DNA of 64,000 nt from an uncultured Bacteroidia bacterium (GTDB lineage Bacteria; Bacteroidota; Bacteroidia; Bacteroidales; UBA932), in contig CACYGI010000001.1 in NCBI GenBank assembly GCA_902773925.1, positions 62,001 to 126,000 on the forward strand, given 5' to 3'. Below, in pieces: positions 1 to 8,848 of the stretch; within the stretch, counting starts at the first letter, position 1; every line of letters starts with the position of its first letter. The notes beneath the pieces are model-generated. The model was not told the DNA's origin, did not search any database, and saw only the letters and a program-made list of their open reading frames with translations. The translations under genes and the position numbers were made by a program.

Positions 1-438
1 GATCCGGACCAGCTGAGCTATTATCCCACGAGCCTCTATCCGCACCTGCGCGCATCCGGATCGGGATATACCGTCTATACCCCGATATCCGAGATCTACA
101 ACAGCTCCTACGACAACGGCAGCATCAATCGCAGCCTGAGCCTCTACCGGCCGGACGTAGCTCTCTACCTGCAGAACCTCATCCGCAAGAAAGTGGACGA
201 AGTGCCCGCCGACTACGATATCTATATGATGTCCACGACCTCATACACCACTACGACATCGTCCGCTTCGTCGAGCTACTATTCGTACTACTACTATTAT
301 TACTACGGATACGACCCGACCGAGACCAGTACCACTTATTATTACGCGGATACTAAAAATTACGCCCAGGGCCGTCTGAACGGCACCCGGGCGCTGCGTC
401 ATCCCAAGCTTCACATCACCTACACGGTGCTGCGATAG
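1..438 (+). CDS. DUF4270-like lipoprotein, C-terminal part (5' end outside window)
   Basis: The reading frame is open from base 1 to a TAG at 436-438, giving the last 145 residues of a longer protein. The end, with a short beta-strand pattern and a final KLHITYTVLR, resembles the C-terminus of DUF4270 proteins, which are large Bacteroidetes surface lipoproteins of unknown function. A low-complexity stretch of Thr, Ser and Tyr (residues about 75-105, including seven Tyr in a row) sits just before the last strands. The signal peptide and most of the protein lie outside the window. The family call is moderate; that this is a real coding end is well supported by codon usage and the long open frame. 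Confidence 0.6.
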   Translation, partial: DPDQLSYYPTSLYPHLRASGSGYTVYTPISEIYNSSYDNGSINRSLSLYRPDVALYLQNLIRKKVDEVPADYDIYMMSTTSYTTTTSSASSSYYSYYYYYYYGYDPTETSTTYYYADTKNYAQGRLNGTRALRHPKLHITYTVLR

Positions 439-449
439 CCGGAAGGGGT

Positions 450-2138
450 CTATTTCACCTTCTTTACTGCGAAGAAATCACCCGTTTCGCTGATTATGGC
501 GCGACGGTAGATTTCTTTTGAATCTCCCGAACGGGGCGAGAGGGGCACCCAGTTGGAGTGCGAGTGGGTCTCGAACGTCCCGTCAGGCAGCTGGCGCTTC
601 GTGGCGCCGTCCATATATTTGATAAGCAGGTATTTGTCGAGGCTCTCCCACTTGTCGAAGAGGGCATCTGCCTCCTTTACGGAGAAATCCGTAAGCTTCT
701 TGACGGCCTTGCGGGGCGAACGGGCGCAGAGCACGACGGCTTCGCGGTCCATCTCGGCCACTTTCTCGACCATATCGGCCTCGTGCCGGCGGATCACGTC
801 GCGGACTTCGACTCCCACCGGGTCATAACGGTAATATGCGAAATGGGCGACACGGTTGACCAGCCAGAACATCGAAGTCGGGGAATACTCGACCATACTG
901 CCGTTGCCGAAAGCATAATGCTGCGAAATCTTCGTCGAGCAGGTGTAAACCGGAGTCAGCGGGGCCGTTCCGGCATCGTCCACAGCAAACCAGAGGATGC
1001 CGCCCACCTCGTCAGGCAGCCATCCGCGGCTCTGGCTTACGAACCAGAAACCGGTCTGCTGCACTGCAATCGGACGTTCGTGACGGTATTTGACGCTGTC
1101 AACCTCGAAATTGGCCTCGCGCCAGCGATAAGGGATGGCCGAAGGACCGGCTGCAATGCCCTCGCGCATATCGAACGGCGTGCCTTCGTAGTGGTCACGC
1201 ATCATTTCGGCCAGGTCCAGAACGGAAATCTTCTGCTTCACGGGCACCGAAAGCGGCATACGGTGAGTCGGATCTTCGGCCGTAACGAAATCGAGATACT
1301 GATTCATATCGACTGCGCCGAAACGGTTGAAGAAGCTCCAGACGCGAAGTTCGCAGGCCCGGAGCATCGAGTAGGTCAGCGGGCAATACGCATCGGTGAA
1401 GCTGAAATCCTCGTCGCTGCCTTCGTAGAGGCCCAGATCGCGGGCATTCTGCACCACGTCCGGCGAATAGAGGCAGTTCTCGGGATCATCCTTGGGGAAA
1501 GTGGTGATGCGGGCGCAGTTGGCGTGAGCGCAGATGTGTCCGTCAGGAATGCGGATGGCCACATAGACCAGACCCTTGTTGACATTGACGCCGTCAACGT
1601 ACTTGGGCTTGCGGGGAAAAACTTCCATAATCCAGGCCTCGTTGGGGTCTGCAACCGAAATGGACTCGCCGGTCGAACTGTAACCGTACTCATCCGTGAT
1701 ACGGGCTATGGTCTCTATCGCTTCGCGGGCCGTGCGGCTGCGCTGGATGGCAATCCACATCGCCGAGCCGTAATCCACGATATCAGCCTCGTCGTGCTTG
1801 ACATCGACACCGTTCCAGGTGGTCTCGCCCACCACGACCTGATACTCGTTCATATTGCCTACTACATTGTAGGTGTGAGGCACCTCGGGGACATATCCGT
1901 TGAGACGGAACGCGCCCTTGGAGTCACTGCCCCACTGGATTACGGGACGCATCTCGCCCTTGCGGTGGTTCGCCGCCGGAATGAAGGCAAGGCAGCCGTA
2001 GCGGGTAAACGAATCGGCCGCATCGGTCACCATCACCGAACCGTCTGCGGAAGCTCCGCGCGTAACGATGAGGTTGGTGCAGGCAAAACCATAGACTGAC
2101 GCAGTCAGAAGGATTGCGGATAATATAATCTTCTTCAT
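450..2138 (-). CDS. C69-family (Ntn-hydrolase) secreted dipeptidase
   Basis: 562 residues. A signal peptide (residues 1-19, MKKIILSA...GFA) is followed directly by Cys20 in CTNLIVTRGASADGS. This is the arrangement of peptidase family C69 (dipeptidase A, formerly U34), in which the Cys exposed after processing is the N-terminal nucleophile. The rest of the protein, including the YGSAMWIAIQ and ESISVADPNEAWIMEV segments, fits the family along its full length. It probably hydrolyses dipeptides in the periplasm. An upstream ATG would add seven residues before the signal peptide; the MKKI start is preferred because it gives a clean signal sequence. A terminator for fabF lies just upstream, so this gene is probably transcribed on its own. 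Confidence 0.85.
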   Translation of the reverse strand: MKKIILSAILLTASVYGFACTNLIVTRGASADGSVMVTDAADSFTRYGCLAFIPAANHRKGEMRPVIQWGSDSKGAFRLNGYVPEVPHTYNVVGNMNEYQVVVGETTWNGVDVKHDEADIVDYGSAMWIAIQRSRTAREAIETIARITDEYGYSSTGESISVADPNEAWIMEVFPRKPKYVDGVNVNKGLVYVAIRIPDGHICAHANCARITTFPKDDPENCLYSPDVVQNARDLGLYEGSDEDFSFTDAYCPLTYSMLRACELRVWSFFNRFGAVDMNQYLDFVTAEDPTHRMPLSVPVKQKISVLDLAEMMRDHYEGTPFDMREGIAAGPSAIPYRWREANFEVDSVKYRHERPIAVQQTGFWFVSQSRGWLPDEVGGILWFAVDDAGTAPLTPVYTCSTKISQHYAFGNGSMVEYSPTSMFWLVNRVAHFAYYRYDPVGVEVRDVIRRHEADMVEKVAEMDREAVVLCARSPRKAVKKLTDFSVKEADALFDKWESLDKYLLIKYMDGATKRQLPDGTFETHSHSNWVPLSPRSGDSKEIYRRAIISETGDFFAVKKVK

Positions 2139-2146
2139 TTTATGGA

Positions 2147-2170
2147 AAATAAAAAACACCCTTTCGGGTG
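2147..2170 (-). terminator. Rho-independent terminator of acpP-fabF
   Basis: CACCC (2157-2161), a TTTC loop and GGGTG (2166-2170) form a hairpin. Read on the minus strand it is followed by TTTTTTATTTT. It begins five bases past the fabF stop codon. Confidence 0.8.
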
Positions 2171-2174
2171 CTGA

Positions 2175-3422
2175 TTAGATTGCTTTGAAAACAAGTGTGG
2201 CGTTCTGCCCGCCGAAGCCGAAATTGTTGCTCATCGCAACACCGACCTTGCGGCTGCGAGGCTTGTTGAGGGTCAGGTCGAGCTTGTAATCGATCTCGGG
2301 ATCCTCGTTGGCGAAGTTGATCGTGGGCGGAATGATGCCGCTGCCGATGGCGTGGATGCACGCCAGAGCCTCGATCGCGCCGGCCGAACCGAGCAGGTGA
2401 CCGGTCATCGACTTGGTGGAGCTGATACTCGTCTTGTATGCCGCATCGCCCATAACTGTCTTGATGGCATTGAGCTCCGCGACGTCGCCCAGGCGGGTCG
2501 AAGTGCCGTGGACATTGATATAATCGACATCCGCAGGTGTCAGGCCGGCGTCCTTAAGCGCCGAAGACATCGACAGTGCGGCGTATGCACCTGTGGGATC
2601 GGGCGCCGTAAGATGGTATCCGTCACAGGAGAGGCCGAAACCTGCCAGCTCCGCGTAGATCTTTGCACCGCGGCGGACGGCGTGCTCGTACTCCTCGAAC
2701 ACCAGGATGCCTGCTCCCTCGCCAAGGACGAAACCATCGCGCGTAGCATCGAAAGGACGCGAAGCGCTGGCGTACTCGTCATTGTTGACCGAGAGTGCGT
2801 GCATCGAATTGAAACCGCCGATACCGGGAGGCGTGATGGGTGCTTCGGAAGCACCGGTGATAATGATGTCTGAGATACCGCTGCGGATGAACAGGGCCGC
2901 CGTTATGCAGGCGTGGGCCGCCGAAGCGCAGGCCGAAGATACTGCATAACCCGGTCCGTGCAGGCCGTACTTTATGGAAATGAGGCCCGAAGCGATATTG
3001 GTGATGAGCTTGGGAGCAAGAAGCGGGCTGAAACGGGGCGCCTCACCCGGGGTATAGGCCTGTATCTCCTGATACATAGTCTCAAGGCCGCCGACTCCGG
3101 AAGCTACGATGACACCTATACGGTCACGGTCTTCACTCTCGAAGTCAAGTCCGCTGTCCGCAACCGCCTGGTCCGCCGCTATCGTGGAGAACAGGGCGAA
3201 CCGGTCGGTCTTGCGGGCTTCCTTTCGATCGAAACCGTAATTGGAAGGATCGAAATGCGGAACCTGGCATGCGAAACGCGTCTTGAAGAGAGTCGCATCG
3301 AAAAGAGTGATGGGCGCCGCACCGCTCACGCCCTTGTCAAGGTTGTCAAAGAAAGTGGCAACGTTGTCCCCAAGGGGATTGATGGTACCCAGACCCGTTA
3401 TAACTATGCGTCTTCGTGTCAT
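2175..3422 (-). CDS. fabF: Beta-ketoacyl-ACP synthase II (FabF)
   Basis: 415 residues, the normal length for FabF. It condenses malonyl-ACP with acyl-ACP in cytosolic fatty-acid elongation. The thiolase-fold catalytic triad is visible: Cys165 in SSACASA, His305 in NVHGTSTRLGD and His342 in KSMTGHLLGSAG. The usual HGTSTP is HGTSTR here, a change next to but not in the active site. The gene lies 27 bases downstream of acpP and shares its promoter, the classic pairing of the acyl carrier with its condensing enzyme. A terminator follows the stop codon. Confidence 0.96.
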   Translation of the reverse strand: MTRRRIVITGLGTINPLGDNVATFFDNLDKGVSGAAPITLFDATLFKTRFACQVPHFDPSNYGFDRKEARKTDRFALFSTIAADQAVADSGLDFESEDRDRIGVIVASGVGGLETMYQEIQAYTPGEAPRFSPLLAPKLITNIASGLISIKYGLHGPGYAVSSACASAAHACITAALFIRSGISDIIITGASEAPITPPGIGGFNSMHALSVNNDEYASASRPFDATRDGFVLGEGAGILVFEEYEHAVRRGAKIYAELAGFGLSCDGYHLTAPDPTGAYAALSMSSALKDAGLTPADVDYINVHGTSTRLGDVAELNAIKTVMGDAAYKTSISSTKSMTGHLLGSAGAIEALACIHAIGSGIIPPTINFANEDPEIDYKLDLTLNKPRSRKVGVAMSNNFGFGGQNATLVFKAI

Positions 3423-3449
3423 TGCGTTCCGGCAGGTATAAAAGTCTGA

Positions 3450-3689
3450 TTAGGCTGTTATGGCAGACTGGATGAAATCGATGGCATCCTTAACCGTGGA
3501 AATCTTCTCGGCTGCTTCGTCGGGGATATCAATCTTGAATTCCTCCTCGAAAGCCATGATCAGCTCGACGGTGTCAAGGGAATCTGCCCTCAGATCATTG
3601 GTAAAACTTGCGTCCTCGGTAACTTCCGTAGGATCTACACCAAGCTTGTCTACGATGATCTTCTTGACTTTTTCTACTACTTCTTCCAT
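3450..3689 (-). CDS. acpP: Acyl carrier protein
   Basis: 79 residues, highly acidic. The phosphopantetheine attachment site is Ser37 in [11 protein letters not shown], where most bacteria have LGADSLD. It carries growing acyl chains for the type II fatty-acid synthase. It is the first gene of a two-gene operon with fabF. A near-perfect Bacteroidetes promoter lies about 60 bases upstream, leaving a leader of about 50 bases. Confidence 0.96.
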   Translation of the reverse strand: MEEVVEKVKKIIVDKLGVDPTEVTEDASFTNDLRADSLDTVELIMAFEEEFKIDIPDEAAEKISTVKDAIDFIQSAITA

Positions 3690-3748
3690 AGTGTTTAGTG
3701 TTTTAGTACGGTCTCACGCGGAGTCCGAATGTTTATTATTGTAAAATA

Positions 3749-3779
3749 CAAATATATTACATTTTTATTATATGTCAAA
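3749..3779 (-). promoter_or_regulatory. Bacteroidetes-type promoter for acpP-fabF
   Basis: On the minus strand TTTG (3776-3779) is followed after 19 bases by TATATTTG (3749-3756). This matches the Bacteroidetes -33/-7 consensus TTTG-N19-21-TAnnTTTG and faces acpP. Confidence 0.8.
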
Positions 3780-3914
3780 ATTTCGGCAGGACAGACAGTT
3801 CGGCCGCCATTATTCAGCTTTAGGCATCTTTTGCGGAATCAGGACCTTTCGGTTTTTTGCTTTCCGCATTTTTTGTATCCCAAGTTCCGTTTTTTTGGGT
3901 TCAAAAGCTGCATT

Positions 3915-3939
3915 AAAGCCGCCTTCGGGCGACTTTTTT
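3915..3939 (+). terminator. Orphan hairpin with T-run in the acpP/fimbrial intergenic region
   Basis: AAAG-C-CGCC, a TTCG loop, then GGCG-A-CTTT and further T residues: a stem with one mismatch and a stable UUCG-type loop followed by a run of six T. The 341-base gap (3690-4030) between divergent acpP and the fimbrial operon holds the acpP promoter, this hairpin and a possible -7 box at 4002. No upstream plus-strand gene needs a terminator here, so it may act as an attenuator in a fimbrial leader RNA. That role is inferred. Confidence 0.5.
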
Positions 3940-4001
3940 CGTTAATCGGCTAACCTTCCAACCGCTTTTTGAGAGGCGTTACAAACCCTCCCGGGCCGCA
4001 T

Positions 4002-4009
4002 TACATTTG
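4002..4009 (+). promoter_or_regulatory. Possible -7 box for the fimbrial operon
   Basis: TACATTTG matches TAnnTTTG and lies 21 bases before the ATG at 4031. No TTTG is found at the right distance upstream, so this is only a candidate. Confidence 0.35.
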
Positions 4010-4030
4010 CCGTCCCAAACGCCTCAGACG

Positions 4031-5266
4031 ATGAAACGAAAAGAAACGGCGGCGAAGATTGCCGCACTCCTTATCACCTTCGCGATGATGACCGCCTGCA
4101 CCGATCCCGTGGACGAAGCAACTGGCGACAACAGCCTTATCGTAACAATGCTTTCCTCTCCTTTGCAGGACCAGGACGGGGCGATCGCGACAAAAGCATA
4201 TCCCAGACATGATTTCTTTGACAGCCCGTTCAGGATCATGGCCTATAACCACTACGGCAACCTGGTAGCCGAAGGAAGCGGCACCTCGTCACATTTCAGT
4301 TTCGACCAGCTCAACAAGCGGCAGTCCTATACTATCGTAGCCTTTGCCGACTGGGGAGATTCGATCCCCCTGCCGGCTACGCTTGACGAAGCATTCAGCA
4401 GTTCATACCGTTGGCCTGAAGGAGCCGTACCCCGGGATTACCTGCCGATGAGCGGCTTTACGGAGGTTACTCCCGGAACCAGGTGGACATCACTGAAAAT
4501 GTACCCGATGTACTCCGACTATCGCATCAGCATCAATAGCAGCGGGCTCAGAGGCAGTTTTTCCGTTACCGGAGTAGCTCTGCGCCAGGCCGCCTTGCGG
4601 CTCCCGGCATTCGGCAGCTGGACTGCCGACAGCGTATCGCATATCGGTTATGAGTATCCGGATGCAGCCGCTGCCCTCAACCGCGGAGATACCATCTCCT
4701 GCGTAGTCCCGGAAAACCTTCAGGGTCGGCTCCTGCCATACAACCGCAATCCGTGGAACAAAGTCCCGGAAAATATCGGAGGCGGAGAGCTGTGCACCTA
4801 CCTGGAAGTGACCGGAGACTATAGTTCGCCCTGGTGCGACATATATGACCTGCGTTACAGATGTTTCCTCGGGCGCGACAACTGCACCGACTTCAATATA
4901 GAACGCGGAAGCCGGCATCAGCTGACGCTCAACCTGAGCGATTCGGCGGCCCGCCTGGCCGAATCCTGGAAGGTTTCGCGCGGATATGTCAACGACAAGA
5001 GAAGCGTGAGATTCAGCAGCAGACAGTTCTTTCTCAGACAATACGACTCTGTTTCCCTCCTGTGGGAATTAAACCCGCCCGGAATCGACTACCTGATCAG
5101 CAAGGGCCCGGACTTCGACAACTGCGGACTTAAATTCCTGCTTAATGGAAATATGCTGATCATCATTTGCGGCGAGTATGACCCGGAGCACTGCGAATCC
5201 AGCGTCGTCATCAGCACCGCAGACCATGCAAAAAGCGATACCTGTTTTCTTCACATACTACCCTGA
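4031..5266 (+). CDS. DUF4906-like fimbrial-locus lipoprotein
   Basis: 411 residues from the ATG at 4031; an in-frame TTG at 4007 would overlap the likely -7 box and is rejected. A lipobox (FAMMTAC, Cys23) marks it as an exported lipoprotein. The C-terminal half has TYLEVTGDY and YRCFLGRDNCTDFNIERG, which resemble the signature of DUF4906 domains in Bacteroidetes fimbria-like proteins. It is the first gene of the fimbrial operon, six bases before the DUF3575 gene, so a minor or tip subunit is the likely role. The domain name is from memory of the motif and is moderately certain. Confidence 0.65.
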   Translation: MKRKETAAKIAALLITFAMMTACTDPVDEATGDNSLIVTMLSSPLQDQDGAIATKAYPRHDFFDSPFRIMAYNHYGNLVAEGSGTSSHFSFDQLNKRQSYTIVAFADWGDSIPLPATLDEAFSSSYRWPEGAVPRDYLPMSGFTEVTPGTRWTSLKMYPMYSDYRISINSSGLRGSFSVTGVALRQAALRLPAFGSWTADSVSHIGYEYPDAAAALNRGDTISCVVPENLQGRLLPYNRNPWNKVPENIGGGELCTYLEVTGDYSSPWCDIYDLRYRCFLGRDNCTDFNIERGSRHQLTLNLSDSAARLAESWKVSRGYVNDKRSVRFSSRQFFLRQYDSVSLLWELNPPGIDYLISKGPDFDNCGLKFLLNGNMLIIICGEYDPEHCESSVVISTADHAKSDTCFLHILP

Positions 5267-5271
5267 CCACA

Positions 5272-5823
5272 ATGAAAAAACTGCCACTGACCATAGCCTT
5301 TCTCTGCCTGGCAACGATTATCCCGGCGGCGGCACAGACGCTCTCGGTATCCACCAACGTCCTGGACTGCTCCATGGGGACAGTCAACGCGGAAGTCTCC
5401 TGGGCCTTCGACCGGCACTTCACATTCAACGCCTCCGGACGGTACAACCCGTGGGAGAACACTGCTCAGGAGGATGCTCATTTCAACAAATGCCGCGGAG
5501 CTGCGGCCGGAGTCCGTTACTGGGCCTGGAATGCACATTCGGGATGGTGGCTCGGCCTGAAAGCCCGCTACGAAGAATACAGCCGGCATACCACCCGCAT
5601 GACCTGGGCCGAGGAAGGCGACGCCTTCGGAGGGGGCTTCTCTGCCGGGTATGCCTGGATGCTTGGCAAACATTTCAATCTCGACCTTGGAGCCGGGCTG
5701 TGGGGCGGAGGACGAAGCTTTACCAAGTATTCCTGCCCGCATTGCGGCCGCGTCATCGAACGGGGCACCGCCGCATTCATCGAACCTCACGAAATCCAGG
5801 CATCCATCGTCTATATCTTCTAA
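5272..5823 (+). CDS. DUF3575 outer-membrane protein of fimbrial cluster
   Basis: 183 residues with a cleavable signal peptide (MKKLPLTIAFLCLATIIPAAAQ). The mature part is an alternating beta pattern rich in Trp, Tyr and Gly and ends in the hydrophobic SIVYIF, as outer-membrane barrels do. The sequence (SVSTNVLDCSMGTVNAEVSW, YRYW-like and KHFNLDLGAG segments) fits DUF3575, found next to FimA/Mfa1-type fimbrial genes. A KYSCPHCGRV segment has a Cys-x2-Cys pair near residues 159-162, typical of this family. It probably acts in outer-membrane assembly or anchoring of the fimbria; that role is inferred from context. Confidence 0.8.
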   Translation: MKKLPLTIAFLCLATIIPAAAQTLSVSTNVLDCSMGTVNAEVSWAFDRHFTFNASGRYNPWENTAQEDAHFNKCRGAAAGVRYWAWNAHSGWWLGLKARYEEYSRHTTRMTWAEEGDAFGGGFSAGYAWMLGKHFNLDLGAGLWGGGRSFTKYSCPHCGRVIERGTAAFIEPHEIQASIVYIF

Positions 5824-5826
5824 CCA

Positions 5827-7770
5827 ATGCGCAGAACACTCATCATAATGATTCTTGCCCTTTCGGCTGCAGCCTGCACTCCTTCGAGACTGACGCAGCT
5901 TGCGCGCCGTGCGACATCAGCCGAACTGATGCTGCCCGAGGCAGCCGCTGCGGATCGACGCGACCCTGCCGGAATAGCCGCAGAGACGATTGCCACGGAA
6001 CGTGATACCATCCTGACGCAGGAATTGGACGAGAGCGGCGTATTTGTGATGAATGCCGTAAGGGACGATGAAAGCGGAGATATGATCGCCAGCGACGTCA
6101 TCCAGGCTGCGACCGTTACGGCCCGTTTCCGGCACGTGGCAGAGCGGCACGGCAAAGTCCATATCGCATTCCGCATCAATGTGCCTTCCGACCTGCTTGA
6201 CAGCCGCTGGCAGCTGAGGTTCTCGCCCGTACTGCAGCTTCCCGACGGGAATGTGCCGCTCGAAGAGATTTACATCACCGGGCAGGATTACCGCAAAGCG
6301 CAACTGCGCGGTTACCAGCAGTATGAACGATACCTGCGCTCGCTGACCCGGGACTCGCTGTATTTCGTGCTCCGCCACCAGCTGGACCGGTTCATCAGCC
6401 GCAATATACCCGAACTGTATGCAATGCGCAACGATACGACATACGTTTCCGACGAACGATTTGCATCCGCCTTCGGCATAACGGGCGAAGAAGCCCTGAA
6501 ACACTATACCAACGAATGGATAATCCGCTACAACCGGCACCGGATAGAGAACCGCGACAAGGTTTTCGCCCGGCTCGTGAAAGTTCCCATCCGCAGCGAA
6601 GGGCTGCATCTGGATACGGTTATCCGGCACACGGACAGCTTCAGCTACGACTATTCGCTGACGCTTGACACAAGTCCTGCGCTGCGCAAAGTCGGCGTTA
6701 CGCTCGAAGGCGCCCTGTTCGAGCAGGAAAAGGAGTGTTACCACATCCCGGCATCCGAACCGCTCACATTCTATATCTCATCCCTGAGCACGCTGGCCGA
6801 AGAGCGCGAACGATATCTGACGCAGATAATCAGCCGCCAGGTATGCCTCGAAGCCACCTACACCCTGGCATTTGAGCCGGCAAGATATGACCTTCGCAGC
6901 GAAGTGGCCGGCAATCAGGTCGAACTGATCCGCATCAGCCAGAACCTGAGGCAACTGCTCGAGAGCCGCGAGCTGGTGATAGATTCGATACTGGTAACAG
7001 CATCGGCCTCCCCCGAAGGGGCCTTCACATACAACTCACATCTGTCCCGCAAGCGCGGGGAAAGCGTCTGCCGCTACTTCGAAAGCCTGATGCGCTTTTG
7101 GGCCGACAGCATTCGCCGCGAGGCTCCCATCGTGATCGGCCTGGCCGATGCAGACAGCATACCCGAAAAGAGTCGCTCTGCGGACGAGATTCCCTTCAGT
7201 ATTCGCACTCTGGCCGAAAACTGGACGGGTCTGGACAGTCTCGTCCGCTTTGACTCTTCATTGACAGAAGTTGACCGGGCGGCGTATTTCGCCTGCCGCG
7301 GCGCGGACGATGAAGATTTGCGCGAAGCGCTGATGAAACGCAACCGCAGCTATGCCTATATCCGGCAGGAACTCTATCCGCGACTGCGTACGGTCCGATT
7401 CGACTTCCATCTGCACCGGCGGGGAATGGTACAGGACACGATACAGACCACCGTGCCGGACACCGTTTACCGCAGCGGGCTGCAGGCCCTCAAAGAGCGC
7501 GACTACCAGCGTGCGGCTTCAATCCTGCGACCTTACGGCGACTATAACACGGCCGTGGCCTTCTGCGCCTCGGGAAAGGATCTTTCGGCCCTCGAACTGC
7601 TCGGCAAGATGGAACCGTCGGCCCGCGTCAACTATATGCTCGCCCTGATCTATTCCCGTAACGGAAACAAGCCCAAAGCGCTGGATTGTTACCGGCAGGC
7701 CTGCCTGCAAGATCCCGCCTACGTGCATCGGGGCAATCTGGATCCTGAGATTTCGACCCTTATTTATTAA
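5827..7770 (+). CDS. OmpA-like/TPR lipoprotein of fimbrial cluster
   Basis: 647 residues, lipobox SAAAC (Cys17). The central part (about 350-440) has an OmpA-like pattern, LAFEPARYDLRSEVAGNQVELI followed by SILVTASASPEG and LSRKRGESVCRYF, which in related proteins contacts peptidoglycan. The C-terminal 90 residues (ALKERDYQRAASILRPYGDYN ... KALDCYRQACLQDP) form TPR-like helices. It has the same general plan as the 485-residue DUF3868 protein encoded at 9846-11303 but is a lipoprotein with a longer, different N-terminal half. It starts three bases after the DUF3575 stop codon, inside the fimbrial operon. A cell-wall-linked assembly factor is the likely role. Confidence 0.7.
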   Translation: MRRTLIIMILALSAAACTPSRLTQLARRATSAELMLPEAAAADRRDPAGIAAETIATERDTILTQELDESGVFVMNAVRDDESGDMIASDVIQAATVTARFRHVAERHGKVHIAFRINVPSDLLDSRWQLRFSPVLQLPDGNVPLEEIYITGQDYRKAQLRGYQQYERYLRSLTRDSLYFVLRHQLDRFISRNIPELYAMRNDTTYVSDERFASAFGITGEEALKHYTNEWIIRYNRHRIENRDKVFARLVKVPIRSEGLHLDTVIRHTDSFSYDYSLTLDTSPALRKVGVTLEGALFEQEKECYHIPASEPLTFYISSLSTLAEERERYLTQIISRQVCLEATYTLAFEPARYDLRSEVAGNQVELIRISQNLRQLLESRELVIDSILVTASASPEGAFTYNSHLSRKRGESVCRYFESLMRFWADSIRREAPIVIGLADADSIPEKSRSADEIPFSIRTLAENWTGLDSLVRFDSSLTEVDRAAYFACRGADDEDLREALMKRNRSYAYIRQELYPRLRTVRFDFHLHRRGMVQDTIQTTVPDTVYRSGLQALKERDYQRAASILRPYGDYNTAVAFCASGKDLSALELLGKMEPSARVNYMLALIYSRNGNKPKALDCYRQACLQDPAYVHRGNLDPEISTLIY

Positions 7771-7789
7771 CTTTTTATACAAAAAATCA

Positions 7790-8839
7790 ATGAAAAAACT
7801 GTTTTTTGCCGGCATTATCGCCCTGGCCGCAGCGACTCTCTGCTCCTGCAACAAGACTCAAATCAATCAACTTCCTGAAGGTTACGGGACAGTCTCCATC
7901 AAAATCCGGAATGACGAACTGTCAACCAAGGCCGGAGTCAACAAGACGGCCTCCGAAACGAGCATCAAGAAACTGGAGGTCATCTCCCTTTTCGATGACG
8001 GGACAGTGGAAAAATACGGCATCTTCTATCCCGGTACCAGTGAATCATTTACAATGGACATCAAAGCCGGCCACAGGACCCTGTGGGTTGTAGCCAACGG
8101 TCCCAATATCGGAGCGGCAAAGACAATCGACGACATTCTGGCTTACAAGGCCGACCTCGCCGATTATCAAAAGGGTTATTTCGGATTCTGCATGATCGGA
8201 TCGGACGAGGTCAATATCGAGCCGGGCGTCAACAATGAATGTGAAGTGATTCTCTCGCATATCTGCTCCAAAATCAACCTCAAGCATATCTATAATGACC
8301 TCGCCACGGGTCTTGGCGATATCACCCTTGACTATGCGATGCTTGTCAACGTTTCGAGCCTGCGCACCCTGGGCGGACAGGCCATCGACACCGCGTGGTA
8401 CAACAAGATGGGCCGCGCTGACGAGACTCCGCAGGATTCGACGCATATCATCGATGGCGTAGATTACCTTGCTACGGCACCGGATCTCACCTTCGGAGCT
8501 TATACCGGCAACAAGATTGTCACAAAGAAGAATTACAACCGCCAGGTACATACTTTCTACTGCTATCCCAACCAGAGCGAAAGCGATACCACAGGCTTCA
8601 CGCCGAACTTTACCCCTCGCCAGACGCGACTCGTGGTGGCCGCCACAATCGGAGGAAAGCAGTACTTCTATCCCATCACCATGCCTGACCTGCAGCCCAA
8701 CCAGCAGTATGATGTCTATCTGAACATCGTCGGAGTCGGCTCGGATGATCCTGACATTCCGGTGGTAAAAGGCGCCGCAGAGCTCGAGATCGGCATGACC
8801 AATTGGATATACGACGAAGATATCGTAGAAAATATTTAA
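7790..8839 (+). CDS. Major fimbrial subunit, FimA/Mfa1 type
   Basis: 349 residues, lipobox TLCSC (Cys20). The N-terminal domain (GTVSIKIRNDELSTKAG..., then SIKKLEVISLFDDG and GHRTLWVVANGP) and the C-terminal domain (QTRLVVAATIGGKQYFYPI, NQQYDVYLNIVGVGSDDPD, MTNW) follow the type V fimbrillin layout of Porphyromonas and Bacteroides. In that system the lipoprotein precursor reaches the outer membrane, an N-terminal strand is removed by a protease and subunits polymerise by strand exchange. It lies between the OmpA/TPR lipoprotein and the FimB-like anchor, as expected for a shaft subunit. Confidence 0.85.
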   Translation: MKKLFFAGIIALAAATLCSCNKTQINQLPEGYGTVSIKIRNDELSTKAGVNKTASETSIKKLEVISLFDDGTVEKYGIFYPGTSESFTMDIKAGHRTLWVVANGPNIGAAKTIDDILAYKADLADYQKGYFGFCMIGSDEVNIEPGVNNECEVILSHICSKINLKHIYNDLATGLGDITLDYAMLVNVSSLRTLGGQAIDTAWYNKMGRADETPQDSTHIIDGVDYLATAPDLTFGAYTGNKIVTKKNYNRQVHTFYCYPNQSESDTTGFTPNFTPRQTRLVVAATIGGKQYFYPITMPDLQPNQQYDVYLNIVGVGSDDPDIPVVKGAAELEIGMTNWIYDEDIVENI

Positions 8840-8848
8840 ACCGGCGCA

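Noticed and set aside
558..2099. A 513-codon open frame on the plus strand across the C69 dipeptidase gene
   Set aside because: It is the antisense shadow of a clear family member with signal peptide and catalytic Cys; GC-rich coding DNA often leaves the opposite strand open.
3729..3953. A 74-codon plus-strand frame between acpP and the fimbrial operon
   Set aside because: It covers the acpP promoter and the orphan hairpin, has no conserved feature and a composition typical of non-coding AT-rich DNA.
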